Below are positions 45,761 through 56,000 of a DNA stretch of 64,000 bases, in pieces. The stretch's first letter is position 1. Every line of letters begins with the position of its first letter. Origin of the DNA: Candidatus Cloacimonadota bacterium (GTDB lineage Bacteria > Cloacimonadota > Cloacimonadia > Cloacimonadales > Cloacimonadaceae); the NCBI GenBank assembly GCA_029781115.1, contig JAKOXG010000011.1, positions 210,203 through 274,202 of the forward strand, in the 5' to 3' direction. The notes under the pieces are model-generated. The model did no database searches and had not been told where the DNA came from. It saw only the letters and a program-made list of their open reading frames with translations. Made by a program: the position numbers and the translations under genes.

Positions 45761-46045
45761 GCTGCTTCGCCGAAGGCGTCAGCGCTAACACCTAAAACCT
45801 AACACCTAACACCTGCGGCGAAGCCGCCTCATTCGTGTAATCCGTGGAAAAAAACAGAAAGCCCAGAACCATCCGGATCCCCGTAAAGAGCACGCGTATC
45901 TCTATACGAAGCGCAGCCCCTAACCCCTAACCCCTAACCCCTAACACCTGCGGCGAAGCCGCCGGCCTCGCCGAAGGCGTCAGCGCTAACACCTAACCCC
46001 TAACACCTAAAACCTTGCCGAAGGCACAGCCTCCGGCAAGTTCTT
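45757..46045. repeat. Repeat mosaic
   Basis: GCTTCGCCGAAGGCGTCAGC modules (45772 and 45962), C-rich heptamer arrays (45787-45815, 45919-45945, 45988-46012), GCGGCGAAGCCGCC hairpins and a TTCGTGTAATCCGTGGAAAA string. No gene. Confidence 0.85.
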
Positions 46046-46046
46046 A

Positions 46047-46076
46047 GTTGACAAAAGCATCACCCCTGTTTTCCTT
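46047..46076 (+). promoter_or_regulatory. Putative promoter of the toxin-antitoxin operon
   Basis: TTGACA (46047-46052), 18 nt, TCCTTG (46071-46076), 25 nt before the start codon, directly after the repeat mosaic. Confidence 0.45.
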
Positions 46077-46101
46077 GCACAAATCGAAATAGAGGTATGA
46101 G

Positions 46102-47124
46102 ATGGCAAAGGATTTGACAAATTCAAACGTGGATCGCCAGAATATTCTGAACAACCCATATGCGCTTGAGGCGATAAAAGATCAGATAAAGCTGCCGGTC
46201 TTCATTTTTGAGGGGAAAGCTATTTTCTTCAAGGAGCAGGTAGCCGACTTCTTTGAGGTAACCAGCAGAACTATTGATAACTACCTGACCAAACACAACG
46301 AAGAACTTACTGCAAATGGGTATGAGGTTTTGAGAGGTAAGCGTCTGCAAAGCTTGAGGATACATATAAAAAATAATGATGTTAACGAAACTGATTTCGT
46401 TAGCACCAAAGTCACACAGTTGGGAATATTTGACTTCAAATCTTTTCTCAACCTGGCGATGTTGATGGTGGAAAGCGAGAGGGCCAGAGTGCTGCGTCAA
46501 CTTATCCTGGATATTGTGATAGATACCATCAATGCCAGGACTGGTGGCGGGACAAAGTATATCAATCAAAGGGATGAAGATTTCTTGTATTCTTGGTTTC
46601 AGGAAGAGAACTACCGCCAGAAGTTCACCGATGCCTTGCGAGATTATGTTGATATGGGCAACTTCAAGTATGCCACCTATACAGACAAGATTTACACCAG
46701 TATTTTCAGGGAAAAGGCTAAGGAATACCGGACCATATTGAAACTTAAAGAAAAAGACAAGGTTCGGGAAACGCTTTATTCCGAGGTGCTGGACTTGGTA
46801 TCTTCCTACGAATACGGTTTTGCGGATGTCTTGAAGCAAGAATCAGAAAAGAAGGGACGGAAGCTCAGCTATCACGAAGTTGATGAGCTTTACCGCGAGT
46901 TTGAGAGCCAGGCACTTTGGAAACCTCTCATCGAAAAGGCACGCACCCTGATGGCCAGTCGGGATCTTGCCTTTCGTGATGCACTGCACCAAAAGCTTGC
47001 GGGCTATATCTCGCCGCTTCCTGCAGAAGAATTTGAGCGTTTCTTGGGTGAGAAAAGCATGGAGCTTGCAGATAGATTGGAAGAAGCAAAGGACGTCCTC
47101 AAGCGTCTGAAGGATAGAGAATGA
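46102..47124 (+). CDS. RhuM-like DNA-binding protein, probable antitoxin partner of Doc
   Basis: 340 aa. Residues ~30-85 form a winged-HTH resembling the RhuM N-terminus (IFFKEQVADFFEVTSRTIDNYL), then a helical region with SERARVLRQLILDIVIDTI and KYINQRDEDFL, and a long charged helical C-terminus. Such proteins are found directly before death-on-curing (Doc) toxins in Bacteroidetes and are the presumed antitoxin or autoregulator. The stop overlaps the Doc start by four bases (ATGA). GAGG lies upstream of the ATG. RhuM similarity is seen in pattern only. Confidence 0.7.
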   Translation: MAKDLTNSNVDRQNILNNPYALEAIKDQIKLPVFIFEGKAIFFKEQVADFFEVTSRTIDNYLTKHNEELTANGYEVLRGKRLQSLRIHIKNNDVNETDFVSTKVTQLGIFDFKSFLNLAMLMVESERARVLRQLILDIVIDTINARTGGGTKYINQRDEDFLYSWFQEENYRQKFTDALRDYVDMGNFKYATYTDKIYTSIFREKAKEYRTILKLKEKDKVRETLYSEVLDLVSSYEYGFADVLKQESEKKGRKLSYHEVDELYREFESQALWKPLIEKARTLMASRDLAFRDALHQKLAGYISPLPAEEFERFLGEKSMELADRLEEAKDVLKRLKDRE

Positions 47125-47567
47125 CTCCAATTATATACATCACAATTGAGCAGGCCATTGAGACCCACAAGCAGACCATAGAAAAGAGCGGGGGTGGAGA
47201 TACCACCACTATTAACAGTGCCCAGCTTGAGAGCGTATTAAATCACATTCAAAATGATGACTATTACCCCGCTTTCGAGGATAAACTCACCCACTTGGTC
47301 TGGGGCGCTTGCAAATTCCACTGCTTTACTGATGGTAATAAGCGGATTGCCATATCCTTGGGGGCGCAGTTTCTCCTATTCAACGGCTATTTGCCATTAG
47401 CAGGGAAGTTTATCCACTACATGGAAAACATCAGCTACCACGTGGCTGCGGGAAGAATAGACAAGGAGTTGTTACACAAGATAATCTGCGCTCTGTTGGA
47501 CGGCCAGGAAGAGGAAGAATCTTTAAAGCTGGAAATCTATAACGCCATCAGGGATGATGAGAAGTAA
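47121..47567 (+). CDS. doc: Fic/Doc-family toxin
   Basis: 148 aa. The Fic core motif HCFTDGNKR at residues 67-75 agrees with HxFx(D/E)GNxR. Flanking helices (LTHLVWGACKFH and AISLGAQFLLFNGYLPL) are those of Doc proteins, which phosphorylate EF-Tu, or of AMP-transferring Fic enzymes. No inhibitory (S/T)xxxE(G/N) motif is evident, consistent with a separate antitoxin. It is coupled to the RhuM-like gene. An intergenic mosaic follows. Confidence 0.88.
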   Translation: MTPIIYITIEQAIETHKQTIEKSGGGDTTTINSAQLESVLNHIQNDDYYPAFEDKLTHLVWGACKFHCFTDGNKRIAISLGAQFLLFNGYLPLAGKFIHYMENISYHVAAGRIDKELLHKIICALLDGQEEEESLKLEIYNAIRDDEK

Positions 47568-47577
47568 TGCCTTGCAA

Positions 47578-47830
47578 AAAAGAGCATTCGCATCCCTAAA
47601 CAAAGCGCAGCTCCTAACCCCTAAAACCTATCACCTAACACCTGCGGCGAAGCCGCCTCATCCGTGTATATCCGTGGAAAAATAAAGAGCACCAGAACCA
47701 TCCGGATCCCCGTAAGGAGCACGCGCATCTTCGCCATCTGCGCAGCGACTAACACCTAACACCTAACCCCTAAAACCTCGCCGAAGGCGTCAGCCCCTAA
47801 CACCTAACACCTGCGGCGCAGCCGCTAAAA
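47578..47830. repeat. Repeat mosaic
   Basis: C-rich heptamer arrays (47614-47643, 47752-47778, 47798-47812), GGCGAAGCCGCC and TCGCCGAAGGCG modules, ATCCGTGTATATCCGTGGAA string and CCAGAACCATCCGGATCCCC phrase (also at 45870). Confidence 0.85.
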
Positions 47831-47905
47831 CCCAAAATACAATTTGGAAAAAACGAAAAAGACGCTATATTACGTTATAGCACCAATTAGAGAAGGAGCC
47901 AAATT

Positions 47906-48517
47906 ATGAGATACGATCTCAAGAGATGTGTCTCTGGTGACGTGCTTATCGACGGATTGATGAGCGGTTACACAGAGGCCGGGTTTATCATTATTTCGAC
48001 GTTTAAAGGTGGGGATACCAGCGCCAAGAGACGTCGGGAGTATCAAATCAGCAGCAGAAGCCTGAAAGCAGACATCCGGAAATCCGAATATTCCCATATC
48101 CCCGTCTGGGCAGGCTTTGATGTATGGGACGAAATAGGCTATCTGGAGAGCTTCCCAGAACAGGCCTTCCTGGTATTCAATTGCAAAAATCATGAAAAAC
48201 AGGAGGGCATCGCCGAGCTCATTTCACTGGGCCAGGTATGGCGCAAGAAATATGATATCGAAGCTTTCTTCTATGCAGAGGCAGGGACAAGCGGGAAAAC
48301 TCATTACATCACCGCCAAGGAAAGCATAGAGTTGAACTTCGGCTGCATCTCCCCCTCTGTGGCTGTAGACGTTTACTTCCGTTATCTGCATGGAAGTGCC
48401 AAACAGAAGTATCCCAAAACCCTCATCCATGACGAAGGGGGCATCTACCTCGCTCGCGGGCCCAATTCTATCAACGAAGCCTCTATGCGACCGGGCGAGA
48501 TATTTATCAGACCCTGA
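47906..48517 (+). CDS. Unknown protein, first of a tandem paralogous pair
   Basis: 203 aa, not recognised. Shared with the next gene: MRYxL start, an ESGF/EAGFIIIxxxxGGDT segment (~26-38), SLKADI, an xxPVW/IPIW strand, EQAFxVFN (~88), the LxxLGQxW motif, EAFFYxEAG, a HYIT/HLVT strand and an end of PNSxNEAxMRxGEI. This alternation of strands and short motifs suggests an alpha/beta enzyme-like fold; there is a loose resemblance to small phage proteins that begin with a 'GFiiiSA' strand, but I cannot assign a family. AGAAGGAG precedes the ATG. No signal peptide or TM. Confidence 0.7.
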   Translation: MRYDLKRCVSGDVLIDGLMSGYTEAGFIIISTFKGGDTSAKRRREYQISSRSLKADIRKSEYSHIPVWAGFDVWDEIGYLESFPEQAFLVFNCKNHEKQEGIAELISLGQVWRKKYDIEAFFYAEAGTSGKTHYITAKESIELNFGCISPSVAVDVYFRYLHGSAKQKYPKTLIHDEGGIYLARGPNSINEASMRPGEIFIRP

Positions 48518-48641
48518 GCCTGTACGGGCGGTCGCCGAACCGCCGCTGCTTCACACGGTCTCGCTCAACGAAGATAGCATGCGCATCTCTATACAAAGCG
48601 CAGCTCCTAACACCTAACACCTAAAACCTAAAACCTAAGGA
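48518..48641. repeat. Repeat cassette between the tandem paralogues
   Basis: GTACGGGCGGTCGCCGAACC, TCACACGGTCTCGCTCAACG, a GCATGCGCATCTCTATACAA phrase and a C-rich heptamer array ending TAAAACCTAAGGAG; the array runs straight into the next gene's Shine-Dalgarno. Confidence 0.85.
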
Positions 48642-48647
48642 GAATAT

Positions 48648-49268
48648 ATGCGATATGAACTTGTGAAGATTTGTCCCGACGATGAGCGCATCAATAATCT
48701 GATGCGGGAGCAGGCGGAGTCTGGCTTCATCGTCATCACAGCTTATGGTGGTGGGGATACGGATCCCCTGATTGTGCACAGCCAAAAGCTGAAAAACAGA
48801 AGACTCAAGGCGGACATCAAGGCTGCCAAATACTTCTTTATCCCCATCTGGGGTATATTTAATGAGATCGATGAATACGGCACGCATTTCGAGCTGGAAC
48901 AGGCTTTTATCGTCTTCAATTACCACAGAGACAATGAGCGAAAACCTGAACATCTCAGGCTTTTAGGACAGGAATGGTGCACCGGAGCCGAGCAGGAAGC
49001 CTTCATCTACCGTGAGGCAGGCGTGGATGGCATAGCTCACCTGGTCACCGCATCCGGAACCATCGAAAAGAGCTTCGACTCTATCTCGCCCACCGCTGCC
49101 GCAAATCTCTATTTTGAGACTCTGAATAAGAGCGCAGTCAGCAGATTGCAGGATAAAGCCTTATCCTATAGCGGCAGCAGAATGTATGCAGCGCAATCGC
49201 CCAACTCACTCAATGAGGCAATGATGCGCTCTGGCGAGATTTACTACAGGTTCTACAAAAAATGCTAA
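48648..49268 (+). CDS. Unknown protein, second of a tandem paralogous pair
   Basis: 206 aa, paralogue of the preceding gene (roughly a third of positions identical by eye, sharing the N-terminal MRYEL, SGFIVIT, GGDTD, EQAFIVFN, REAG and PNSLNEAMMRSGEI blocks). The differing middle parts indicate an old duplication. The Shine-Dalgarno AAGGAG is fused to the end of a heptamer array (CCTAAGGAG), so its translation start lies within six bases of repeat DNA. Function unknown. Confidence 0.7.
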   Translation: MRYELVKICPDDERINNLMREQAESGFIVITAYGGGDTDPLIVHSQKLKNRRLKADIKAAKYFFIPIWGIFNEIDEYGTHFELEQAFIVFNYHRDNERKPEHLRLLGQEWCTGAEQEAFIYREAGVDGIAHLVTASGTIEKSFDSISPTAAANLYFETLNKSAVSRLQDKALSYSGSRMYAAQSPNSLNEAMMRSGEIYYRFYKKC

Positions 49269-49455
49269 AACCAGCGCAGCCCCTCACAACTCACAACTGC
49301 GGCGCAGTCGCCCCGCCGCCCTTTCGTGTAAATTCGTGTAATTCGTGGGAAAAAAGAAAGCCCAGAACCATCCGGATTGTCACCAAGAGCACGCGCATCT
49401 CCGAAACCTGCGCAGCGACTAACACCTAACACCTAAAACCTAAAACCTAAAAAGG
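49266..49455. repeat. Repeat cassette before the Sel1-repeat gene
   Basis: AAACCAGCGCAGCCCCTCAC, TTCGTGTAAATTCGTGTAAT, CCCAGAACCATCCGGATTGT, ACGCGCATCTCCGAAACCTG and a C-rich heptamer array 49420-49450 that reaches the AAGGAG of the next gene. Confidence 0.85.
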
Positions 49456-49464
49456 AGTAATACC

Positions 49465-50241
49465 ATGAAAAACGACAAATTAAACGAGCTACTGCAACAG
49501 GCAGAAGCAGGTGACGTAGAATCACAAATCGGTTTGGCCCTGTTATATCATTTGGGCCTTGGTGTGGACGAAAACATCCCCGAAGCTGACAAATGGCTTC
49601 GCAAAGCGGCTCTTCAAGGATCCGTGGAAGCCATGTATCTATTGGGTGTCAGTTACGCAGAATTGCAAAACTACCCCGAAGCGGCAAAATGGCTTCTGGA
49701 CGCCGCTCTTCAAGGACATGCGGATGCACAGTTCACTTTGGGAGACTTGTATCAGAAAGGCAAGGGCGTAGCCCAAGATTATGCCAAAGCCGCAGAATGG
49801 TACGGCAAAGCGGCAGAACAATCGGTTGTGGAAGCACAGGTCAATCTTGGCGTCCAGTATGTTGAAGGCCTGGGAGTGGAGCAGGATCTGGCAGAAGCGT
49901 CCAACTGGTTTCGCAAAGCCGCTGAACTGGGATATGCGCCGGGACAGTTTAACCTGGGCATAATGTATTACCGGGGCGAAGGTGTGGAGCAAAGCGACAC
50001 CGAAGCGGTAAAATGGTTCCGCCATGCCTCAGAACAGGGATATGGACCGGCACAACATTATCTGGGTCTCATGTATTATTCCGGCTTGGGCGTAGCTGAG
50101 GATCAGCAGCAGGCCTATTTCTGGTTCCTGAGAGCCACCCAAAACGGACATGAAGAAGCCATCGAATACAAAGATGAATTAGAAATGAGGCTATCCAAAG
50201 AACAGAAGGAAAAGATAATAAAGAAAGCCAATCGTGAATAA
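49465..50241 (+). CDS. Sel1-like repeat protein
   Basis: 258 aa built almost wholly of Sel1-like (SLR) helical repeats of ~36 residues: units with A(D/A)KWLRKAALQG, LGDLYQKGKGVAQD, LGVQYVEGLGVEQD, LGIMYYRGEGVEQS, LGLMYYSGLGVAED, at least six in all. No signal peptide, so probably a cytoplasmic protein-protein interaction scaffold. AAGGAG is placed ten bases before the ATG, next to the heptamer array. Partner unknown; neighbours are the tandem unknown pair upstream and a KAP NTPase downstream. Confidence 0.9.
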   Translation: MKNDKLNELLQQAEAGDVESQIGLALLYHLGLGVDENIPEADKWLRKAALQGSVEAMYLLGVSYAELQNYPEAAKWLLDAALQGHADAQFTLGDLYQKGKGVAQDYAKAAEWYGKAAEQSVVEAQVNLGVQYVEGLGVEQDLAEASNWFRKAAELGYAPGQFNLGIMYYRGEGVEQSDTEAVKWFRHASEQGYGPAQHYLGLMYYSGLGVAEDQQQAYFWFLRATQNGHEEAIEYKDELEMRLSKEQKEKIIKKANRE

Positions 50242-50259
50242 ATCCAGACGAACCGGCTT

Positions 50260-50840
50260 TATCAGTTGTATAGCGGCGGTCATGAACCGCCGCTGCTTCA
50301 CACGGCCTCGCACAACGAGGATAACACGCGCATCCCCGAAACCCGTGCCGCTGCTAACACCTAACCCCTAACACCTAACACCTCGCCGAAGGCACAACAC
50401 CTGGCCGGCACAGCCGCCGCTCACAACTGGACGACGCAGTCGGCCCCGCGCCGCTGCTAACACCTAACCCCTCGCCGAAGGCACAACCCCTGGCCGACCA
50501 GTCGCCCCCCTTACTTACCCGCAGGGAGATGCCGTGGAGATACTCGGGGTTTTTACGGGAGGCTCCGGGTAATATCCGGGCGGCTCGGTAAGGTAGGGTC
50601 GCTTGCCATAGCGACCAAGAAAAGGTAGCCGGAGGTTGCCATACCGCCGCCATCAAGCGCAGCTTGTTACTTACATCGCTCGGAACCATTCGGATTGCCA
50701 CCAAAAGCACGCGCATCCCCGAAACCTGCGCAGCGACTAACACCTAACCTCTAACACCTAAAACCTCGCCGAAGGCGTCAGCAACTGACTACTGACAACT
50801 TGCCGAAGGCATAACACCTTGCCGGCACAGCCGGCCCACA
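50260..50840. repeat. Repeat mosaic before the defence-type genes
   Basis: Hairpin modules (TAGCGGCGGTCATGAACCGC, GGTCGCTTGCCATAGCGACC), several C-rich heptamer arrays, TCGCCGAAGGCACAACACCT phrases and CATCCCCGAAACCTGCGCAG. No gene with support. Confidence 0.85.
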
Positions 50841-50850
50841 CATATTTAGG

Positions 50851-50880
50851 TTGACCAAAAAGTTGGGCTTTATTTAATTG
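50851..50880 (+). promoter_or_regulatory. Putative promoter of the KAP NTPase gene
   Basis: TTGACC (50851-50856), 17 nt, TTAATTG (50874-50880), 32 nt before the start codon; right after the repeat mosaic ends. Confidence 0.45.
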
Positions 50881-50912
50881 CAACAATATCAACATAAAAT
50901 AGTGGCGTAAAA

Positions 50913-52850
50913 ATGAAAAAAACACTCACGATCATCAGAGATTATGCAATTGACACCCAATCCCTGTTGGACTCAGCTATTATGCTGAATGGACCATGGG
51001 GAGCAGGCAAAACTTATTTTGTGCAAAAGAGGCTGATGCCATATTTGGAGGGTAGAGAGCTATCAGGAGCAACATTCATTGCTGATAATGGGGCCAACCC
51101 CGAAATTGAAAGAATAAAGTGTGTCTACATATCCTTAAATGGTGTGGAATCCATTGATGAGATAAACGATAGGATGCTCCTCTCTATTTTGGGATCAGAG
51201 GTTAAAACAAAGAAGACAAGTTTATCAAAAGTCCTTGAAAAAATGGAGACAACTAACTTTGGCCCCATATTAAACACAGTGCGTGACATTGCATCAGTCT
51301 TCTCTGGATTTGCCAAGGATCTTGCTGTTAATTTGGGAACCGAGAATAGCTTATTGATTATTGATGATCTTGAAAGGGTTTCAAATGAATTATCAATGAA
51401 AGAGGTTCTTGGGTATTTTAATAGTTACTTCATCGAAAAACAAAAGCAGAAGGTACTCTTCGTGTGCAATGAAGATGAAATCAAGAATCAAGACGATTAC
51501 AAGAAGATAAAAGAGAAAACCATCTCATGGACAATTAAATTTGAACCTCAGTTTGAGGACTATATTAGTGGTATTTTCAGGAAGTCAAGCGATGAATATG
51601 ATAAACAGCTCTCTGATGCTAAACAAGAATACAAGGCGACCCTACTGAAACTATTTGAGGATGCCCAAATTGACAATTTGCGTACTACTATCAAAATCCA
51701 AGATGCTTACTGTAAGGTGATAAGAAACAACGTTCAGTTAACTGATAATGACATGGCGTTGAGAATATTTAGAATGATCACTATGCTCATAAATGAAACC
51801 TTATCTGAAAAAACGAATTCACAAAGTATAGGATTCTTTGAAGCCTTGAGAGAATATGAAGACTTGACTGTTGCGCTAGCTTTGGAGGAATATGATTATC
51901 ACAAAATCTTGGATGAAATGATTGCAAAATACTTTGGAGGCGATACATACAAATGGCTATATCTGCCATCAGTGCATGATTACATTAGTACTTACTATTA
52001 CAATAAAGATAGAATTTCGAGCGAAATAGCAGGGCTTATAAAACAAGAAAATCCTGCAAGGGTAGCATTGGACCAATTTCATAACAGATATCGCTTTGAA
52101 ACAGAAGAGGAAGTTCAACAGTCGTTAACAGGACTGATGGATTACGTCAAAAGTGGCGCGTATAACTTGCCTACACTATACGTAATTTTCTATGACCTAC
52201 AAGATAGCTACTCGTCCAAGATTGACAAAACAAACAATTATAAATTGGAGTCAGTTATCTTGAGCAGAGTTGAAAAAATGATCAGGGATTGTAACGATTT
52301 CATAGATCTACAAGAAAGGTTCCATATGATTAAATCAAGAAAAGATCTCGACAAAAAGTTTAAGGAAAAACTTGAACCGATCTATGATAACCGCTTGGAA
52401 CAAATAAAAAAACAATATTTTAAAAACGGCTTAATCCTATTTTTAGATGATCCTATTCCTATTCCACCCGCGACAGAAGAGACGATTGGAGCAGGTAAAC
52501 TCTTCACTAATATTATAGAGCATGGTTTTGCCGACCGCATTTATAAAATGAGTTCATCTCAATTAACGGATTTCAAAGATGTGTTACAAAACAAAAAGCT
52601 AAGTTATCAGGTAAGAATCGCCAATGATGAGAAAGAAGTTGAATCCATAAAAACCATCATAGAAGAATTTGAAAAGCAAAAGAGTGATGACCCATGGAAA
52701 AGATATATTCAAGATTTATTCATCACTTCTTTGGGAGAGCTTACTGAAGACGACTCACAAGCTTTGCCGTCATCCACGGGCGCGGAGGAAAGTAATTCTA
52801 AAGAAGGTAAAAACGATAGCTCATCCGGTATAGATAAAGACGATAATTAA
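50913..52850 (+). CDS. KAP-family P-loop NTPase
   Basis: 645 aa. Walker A GPWGAGKT at ~27-34 and Walker B LLIIDDLERV at ~148-157, with the KAP-like arrangement in which a 'DDLDR/DDLER' box precedes a helical region. VCNEDEIK follows at ~184. Members occur in mobile and anti-phage loci, some as membrane-linked ATPases; this one has no TM insertion. The C-terminal ~300 residues are helical and charged and end in a Ser/Asp-rich tail. Codon use is markedly AT-rich compared with the core genes, which suggests acquisition. The ATG lacks a strong Shine-Dalgarno. Whether it works with the downstream helicase/methylase is unknown (228-nt gap with its own promoter-like motif). Confidence 0.85.
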   Translation: MKKTLTIIRDYAIDTQSLLDSAIMLNGPWGAGKTYFVQKRLMPYLEGRELSGATFIADNGANPEIERIKCVYISLNGVESIDEINDRMLLSILGSEVKTKKTSLSKVLEKMETTNFGPILNTVRDIASVFSGFAKDLAVNLGTENSLLIIDDLERVSNELSMKEVLGYFNSYFIEKQKQKVLFVCNEDEIKNQDDYKKIKEKTISWTIKFEPQFEDYISGIFRKSSDEYDKQLSDAKQEYKATLLKLFEDAQIDNLRTTIKIQDAYCKVIRNNVQLTDNDMALRIFRMITMLINETLSEKTNSQSIGFFEALREYEDLTVALALEEYDYHKILDEMIAKYFGGDTYKWLYLPSVHDYISTYYYNKDRISSEIAGLIKQENPARVALDQFHNRYRFETEEEVQQSLTGLMDYVKSGAYNLPTLYVIFYDLQDSYSSKIDKTNNYKLESVILSRVEKMIRDCNDFIDLQERFHMIKSRKDLDKKFKEKLEPIYDNRLEQIKKQYFKNGLILFLDDPIPIPPATEETIGAGKLFTNIIEHGFADRIYKMSSSQLTDFKDVLQNKKLSYQVRIANDEKEVESIKTIIEEFEKQKSDDPWKRYIQDLFITSLGELTEDDSQALPSSTGAEESNSKEGKNDSSSGIDKDDN

Positions 52851-53014
52851 GAACTTCAATGGCAAATATTTCCTATGAAGAGGGTAGTTTTGGGCTTGCA
52901 GTGTAACATTGTGTGGATAAAGACAGAGTAACTGATGATTGACTTTGTCGTTCTTGGAGTCACTCCAATCTATTCATGTTCATCCCTGTATACCCTTGGA
53001 AACGCAAGTCGTCC

Positions 53015-53043
53015 TTGACAAATATCAGTCCTAATTCAGAGTG
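53015..53043 (+). promoter_or_regulatory. Possible promoter of the helicase-methylase pair
   Basis: TTGACA (53015-53020), 17 nt, AGAGTG (53038-53043), 36 nt before the start codon. Confidence 0.4.
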
Positions 53044-53078
53044 CATCCATAGAAAAAAAGTAAGGAGCACCCATAACA

Positions 53079-56000
53079 ATGGCGATTGAAAGCGGCATCA
53101 GGGACAATCGAACGAGGGGGAAATTGGGTGACTTTTTGTCACAGAGCATCCGTCCTGACAGTAAACTTTCCTTTGTCTCTGCTTATTTTACCATCTATGC
53201 TTACCATAAGTTAAAAGATAAATTAGACAGTATCGACAGCCTCCGGTTCCTTTTTGGAGAGCCTACCTTTTTGAAGCAGATAGACCCTCAGAGGATGCAG
53301 AGTCGTAATTATCAGATCCAAGACAATGCTCTGGTTGTCCCCTTGGAAAACCGTTTGGAGCAGAGCAAATATGCCCGTGAATGCTCGCAGTGGATCAAGG
53401 ACAAGGTAGAGATAAAATCTATGGTAAAGCCAAACTTTTTGCATGGTAAACTCTACCACATTGAGCAAGCCAATGAAACTGAAAATGCCATTATGGGCTC
53501 ATCCAATTTTACTGTGGGCGGCTTGGGCATGAGCAAAAACTGCAATATGGAGCTCAACTTGATAGTCTCGGACAATCGAGATGTAAAAGACCTCAAGGGG
53601 TGGTTCAATGAGCTCTGGAATGCTGACAAGGAAACAGTGAGAGACGTAAAAGAAGAGGTGCTCAAGTATTTGGATCAGCTCTATGCCAACAATGCACCTG
53701 AACTTGTATATTACAAGACGCTTTACCACCTTTTTGAGAAATATCTTCTTGATCAGACCGAGATTGACTTGAGCAATCAGAAGGTAGGATTTTATGATAG
53801 CGAAATTTGGAACAAACTCTACAACTTTCAAAAGGATGGCGTGAAGGGTGCGATCAACAAACTGGAAAAACATGGCGGCTGCATCATTGCCGACAGCGTG
53901 GGCTTGGGCAAGACCTATGAAGCCTTAGCCATCATCCGTTATTATGAAGCCCTAAACTACCGAGTTTTAGTGCTCTGCCCCAAAAAGCTGGGTAAAAACT
54001 GGACCCTATACCAAACTGTTCATGGCAATATTTACAACCCCTTTCAAAGGGACAGATTTTCCTATACCGTGCTTTATCACACAGACCTGGGCAGAACTTC
54101 AGGTGAATCCCGCGCTGGTGGCACAGATTTATCAGCCTTCAATTGGGGTGCATATGATTTGATCGTGATAGACGAATCCCACAACCTAAGAGGCAACCCA
54201 AAAGAAAGAAGGCGAGAAGATAAAACCGTTATCAACCGCACTAAATTCTTGCTGGAGAATGTAATCAAGGCAGGCAAGCGTTCCAAGGTGCTGATGCTCT
54301 CTGCCACTCCGGTAAACACCACACTCAAAGACCTGCGCAATCAGATTCACTACATCACAGAAGGAAGGGATGACGCTCTTTTGGAAAGCACAGGCATAGG
54401 TAACATTAGCGACATCTTGAGGACTACCCAGCGGCAATTTGTAAATTGGGTGGAACACTCGAAGGGCATGCGGGATAAAAACGATCTTTACAGAAAGCTG
54501 GATAGCGGATTCTTCAAGCTTTTGGACGAGCTCACCATTGCCAGGTCACGTAAGCATATATTGAAGTTTTACAAAGAAGATGGCTTGCAGAATTTCCCAA
54601 CCAGATTGAAACCCATCCCCATTTACCCAGAAATAGACTCGCAAGGACGCTTTAACTCCTATGATAAGGTGGTAGAAGAGATAGAAAAATACAACCTCTA
54701 TCTCTACTCACCCTCAAATTATGTTTTGGATGAATATAAAGAGTTGTATCGAGAAAAAGATCCAGCTTACCAAATCAAATTTGCACAGAAATACAGAGAG
54801 AAATTCCTCATCGGCATGATGAAGATGAACTTTTTAAAACGTCTGGAAAGCTCCATCCATGCCTTTAGGCTCACTCTGGGCAGGACTGCCGAAAAGATAA
54901 GTAGTTTGATGGAGAAGATAGCTGCATTTGAGGCTGGCAAAGATGATCAGGATACGGAAATTGATGTTGATCAGCAAGTCAATGGCATTGATATTGAAGA
55001 AGAAGATGACTATGACACCGATATGTATGTGGGTGAAAAGCTTAAATATAAGCTAAAACACTTGGATTTGGATAAGTGGAAACAAGACTTGGAAAAAGAT
55101 AAAGAGCAAATTGAAACAATGCTCCAAACTGCAAACAAGGTGAAGCCAGAAGATGATGCCAAATTGGCCAAGCTCAAAGAGGTGATCTCTCATAAACTTA
55201 AGAATCCCATCAACCCGGGCAATAGGAAAATACTTGTATTTACCGCTTTTGCAGATACGGCAAACTATCTTTATCAACAGCTCAGCGGCTGGATAAAGCA
55301 AGAGCATGGTATTGATACAGCTTTGGTAACAGGCTCTGAAACAAGCAAATATACTTTGAGCGTAAAACATGGAGACCCAGTAGATTTTGAGGCTATGCTC
55401 ACCTATTTTGCCCCCATAGCCAAAGGGAGAGACCTCAACCCCAATATGCCAAAACACGATATAGACCTCCTGATCGGCACAGACTGCATCTCCGAAGGAC
55501 AAAATCTGCAGGATTGCGACTATGTGATCAATTACGATATCCACTGGAATCCCGTGCGCATCATCCAGCGTTATGGGCGCATTGATAGATTGAACAGTCC
55601 CAATGAGCAGATCCAATTGGTCAATTTCTGGCCCATCCAAGATTTGGACAAATACATCAACCTCAAACACAGGGTGGAAGCACGCATGATGATAGTAGAC
55701 ATCACCGCCACAGGCGATGATGATGTGATCAGCGAAGAACAGTTTTTGAGGCTGGAAACAGACGAAATGCGCTTCCGTGTGCAACAGCTTAAGAGATTAA
55801 AAGATGAGGTCCTGGATCTGGAAGATCTGGATGAAAACATAAACCTTACGGATTTTAACCTTGATGACTTCCGCATTGATCTGATCAACTATCTCAAAGA
55901 AAATCAGGTAAAGCTGGAGCAAACACCCTTGGGCATTTACGCCGTGACTGCCTCACCCCAACATGATCTTTGGGAAGACAACCAACTCTTTAACCTCAGC

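Noticed and set aside
48390..48617. 75-codon frame overlapping the first paralogue's end
   Set aside because: Formed by the gene's other frame and by repeat modules.
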